Below, one piece after another: positions 62,507-64,000 of a DNA stretch of 64,000 bases. Below the pieces are notes generated by a model. It was given only the letters and a program-made list of their open reading frames with translations. It searched no databases and was not told where the DNA came from. Within the stretch, counting starts at the first letter, position 1; every line of letters begins with the position of its first letter. Source of the stretch: Lederbergia panacisoli (lineage in GTDB: Bacteria; Bacillota; Bacilli; Bacillales; Bacillaceae_C); assembly GCF_024626525.1 (NCBI RefSeq), contig NZ_JANJGU010000011.1:1-64000 (forward strand), given 5' to 3'. The position numbers and the translations under genes were made by a program.

Positions 62507-63478
62507 TTATGAATTAGAAACTGAACGTTTTAACAGTATTTTTCCAATCAGTACATAAAGGATTAAGCCTAATACTGTTAGAATTGCTACTATGTACTTC
62601 CACTCTAAAGAGATTGCTGCTGGGGTAATGAAACCCTCAATGATTCCAGCGATAATAAATAGGGGGATGGTTCCAAGCAATAATTGTACGGATCGTTTTG
62701 CTTGGTGTTTTAAATGAAAGGACCTTGAAAACTGACCAGGTACTAAAAGCTTATAACCCATTAATAAGCCCGCACCGCCAGCAATGAAAATAGCAGTGAG
62801 CTCAATCATTCCATGAGGTACGATATATGCCCAGAAGTCATACGTTTTTCCGTATTGCCAAAATAGTGCAGCAAGGGCACCTATTATAATGCCATTATAA
62901 ATCATTACATACACAGTTAATAATCCAAATGTTACGCCACCTGCAAAAGCCAAGATAGCAACTTGAATATTATTCGTCATAATACTAGCGGACATTAAAG
63001 GAGAATCAACAGCTCCATCACCGCTCCCCAACTGATTTGGATCAACATTTTGCGCAATTTCAGCAGGAAGGATTGAATACAAGTTCAAGGGATCGTTTAT
63101 AACAGAGAAAAAACTACCGATTGCACCAAGGGAAAAGAGCAACATCGCAATGGCAACAGCTTTCCATTGTCCTAATAATAACCCAATAAATGTCGTACTA
63201 AAAAAATGTCTGATTTGCTTAAAACTTGAGATTTGATCTTTATATAAAAGATTATGAGATTTTGAAACGAGACCATTTAAGTATTCTGTTACTTCTTCTT
63301 TTGGAAAATACGTTTGACTATACGATAGATTTTGGGCAGCTTTTTGATAAAGCCTGTTAAAATGTTCGATATCCGCCGCTGTATACGTATTTTTCCGTTT
63401 TTGTAAAACATTTATAAGTTGTTCAAGCAGTTTCCAGTCTTCACGATGTTGCTTTATAAATTGCTTTAGATTCATCAT
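62507..63478 (-). CDS. Stage II sporulation protein M family (DUF95) membrane protein
   Basis: This 323-residue protein has five or six membrane helices. It has 'YDFWAYIVPHGMIELTAIFIAGGAGLLMGYKLL', the conserved SpoIIM/DUF95 block ('PHGxxELxAxxIAGxAGLxxG'), and 'NNIQVAILAFAGGVTFGLLTVYVMIYNGIIIGALA'. SpoIIM joins the DMP peptidoglycan-remodelling complex in engulfment, but paralogues of this length (about 325 against about 215 for SpoIIM) occur in RDD/MoxR islands of unknown role. Start ATG follows GCAGGTGCT; a second ATG is three bases on. Divergent from the RDD gene. Confidence 0.85.
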   Translation of the reverse strand: MMNLKQFIKQHREDWKLLEQLINVLQKRKNTYTAADIEHFNRLYQKAAQNLSYSQTYFPKEEVTEYLNGLVSKSHNLLYKDQISSFKQIRHFFSTTFIGLLLGQWKAVAIAMLLFSLGAIGSFFSVINDPLNLYSILPAEIAQNVDPNQLGSGDGAVDSPLMSASIMTNNIQVAILAFAGGVTFGLLTVYVMIYNGIIIGALAALFWQYGKTYDFWAYIVPHGMIELTAIFIAGGAGLLMGYKLLVPGQFSRSFHLKHQAKRSVQLLLGTIPLFIIAGIIEGFITPAAISLEWKYIVAILTVLGLILYVLIGKILLKRSVSNS

Positions 63479-63590
63479 AGCACCTGCACTATCTATAATT
63501 TAATTCCTAATCTATTCTTCTTATTATAGTAATTTAATTATAAAATAGAAACAGCTTCTAGAGAAATAACAAAGAAACGAGGTTTTTCTT

Positions 63591-64000
63591 TTGAACGAAG
63601 ACCGTTTAGATATAAAAACACCCGAGTATGTATCTCTTCAATTTCAAGTTGCAGGACTTGGAAGCAGGACGGCTGCTTTTATAATCGATCAGCTTATTTT
63701 AATGGCTTTTAATATAGCAATTGTTGTCATCTTTCTTATTATTGCTTATGGGCAGCCAGACATTTTGTTTTTCCTTGATCTGCATTCATATCTTATAGCT
63801 TTTATCATCATCGGAATATTTTTTATAAACTGGGGCTATTTTTTTGCATTTGAATACTTTTCTGGGGGTAGAACTCCCGGAAAACGTGCGATGGGGATTA
63901 GAGTAATCCAAGAAAATGGGCATAGCATCACATTATTATCGAGTTTTATTCGTAACCTTTTACGAATCATTGATTCATTACCATCTGGTTATTTTCTAGG
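63591..64000 (+). CDS. RDD family membrane protein (partial, runs off the window)
   Basis: The TTG start at 63591 follows AAACGAGG; the frame is open to the window end, so only about 136 residues are seen. 'PEYVSLQFQVAGLGSRTAAFIIDQLILMAFN' carries the R-x-x-A-x-x-I-D motif of the RDD domain. 'EYFSGGRTPGKRAMGIRVIQENG' is the conserved Gly-Arg loop after the second helix. The RDD family is often found next to SpoIIM and MoxR genes; its transport or channel role is unproven. It is divergently transcribed from the SpoIIM-like gene. The 3' end is not in this window. Confidence 0.88.
   Translation, partial: MNEDRLDIKTPEYVSLQFQVAGLGSRTAAFIIDQLILMAFNIAIVVIFLIIAYGQPDILFFLDLHSYLIAFIIIGIFFINWGYFFAFEYFSGGRTPGKRAMGIRVIQENGHSITLLSSFIRNLLRIIDSLPSGYFL

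Noticed and set aside
62507-63478. Calling the gene spoIIM
   Set aside because: It is about 100 residues longer than SpoIIM and sits with RDD and MoxR genes, so only family membership is claimed.

Overview
The window is AT-rich DNA from a low-GC, Gram-positive, endospore-forming-type bacterium, most likely a Bacillaceae relative of Bacillus. The evidence is strong AGGAGG ribosome binding sites, frequent TTG and GTG starts, two T-box leaders, cre-like sites, a DesK/DesR cold-sensing pair next to a desaturase, and a B. subtilis-like rhamnose pathway. No tRNA, rRNA or CRISPR array was seen.

Layout. 0-8.3 kb: degenerate repeats, a PadR/DUF1048 pair behind a multi-palindrome promoter, a UvrA-like ATPase, a small unknown protein, a glyoxalase-fold protein, a MATE exporter and an unknown acidic protein. 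8.4-16.1 kb: a large secreted protein (five Ig-like DUF5011 domains, a Big-like domain and 16 BspA leucine-rich repeats), a second glyoxalase-fold protein, the remains of a type I holin-like toxin with a likely antisense RNA, an amidase, and a lone TnpB with its guide-RNA end. 16.2-28.3 kb: housekeeping genes, namely DedA, a T-box-controlled proBA, branched-chain aminotransferase, a frameshifted dicarboxylate symporter coupled to an aspartate/glutamate racemase-like gene, a ROK regulator with an MFS transporter, a broken signal peptidase and a GNAT. The stretch ends in a 51-bp hairpin repeat array.

28.3-39.7 kb is the most unusual part. It holds a DDAH-like hydrolase, then two sulfatase-fold hydrolases that have Thr at the nucleophile position, two xylose-isomerase-type TIM barrels, two Gfo/Idh/MocA dehydrogenases, a homologue of the Anabaena sensory rhodopsin transducer, an AraC regulator, and ATP sulfurylase plus APS kinase. 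A cre site lies at the head of the main operon. This looks like a catabolic (or sulfo-/phospho-group handling) system for an unidentified modified sugar or cyclitol.

39.9-49.7 kb: a Mug-type DNA glycosylase, the desaturase with desK-desR, and the L-rhamnose pathway (RhaEW-like fusion, RhaB, RhaA, DeoR regulator). An eight-unit 52-bp repeat array separates rhaB from rhaA, and AAACAAA motifs are shared by the two promoters. 49.8-57.2 kb: T-box-argS, murB, two adjacent glycosidase-like proteins of unknown function behind a cre-like site, and a lipoprotein MsrA-MsrB fusion. 57.3-64 kb: a MoxR island (membrane protein, DUF4129, DUF4350, MoxR ATPase, DUF58, SpoIIM-like, RDD) with a 21-bp repeat array. 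The RDD gene runs off the window end.

The four best repeat arrays (51, 51, 52 and 21 bp units) all sit between genes. They create spurious open frames, which were left out.
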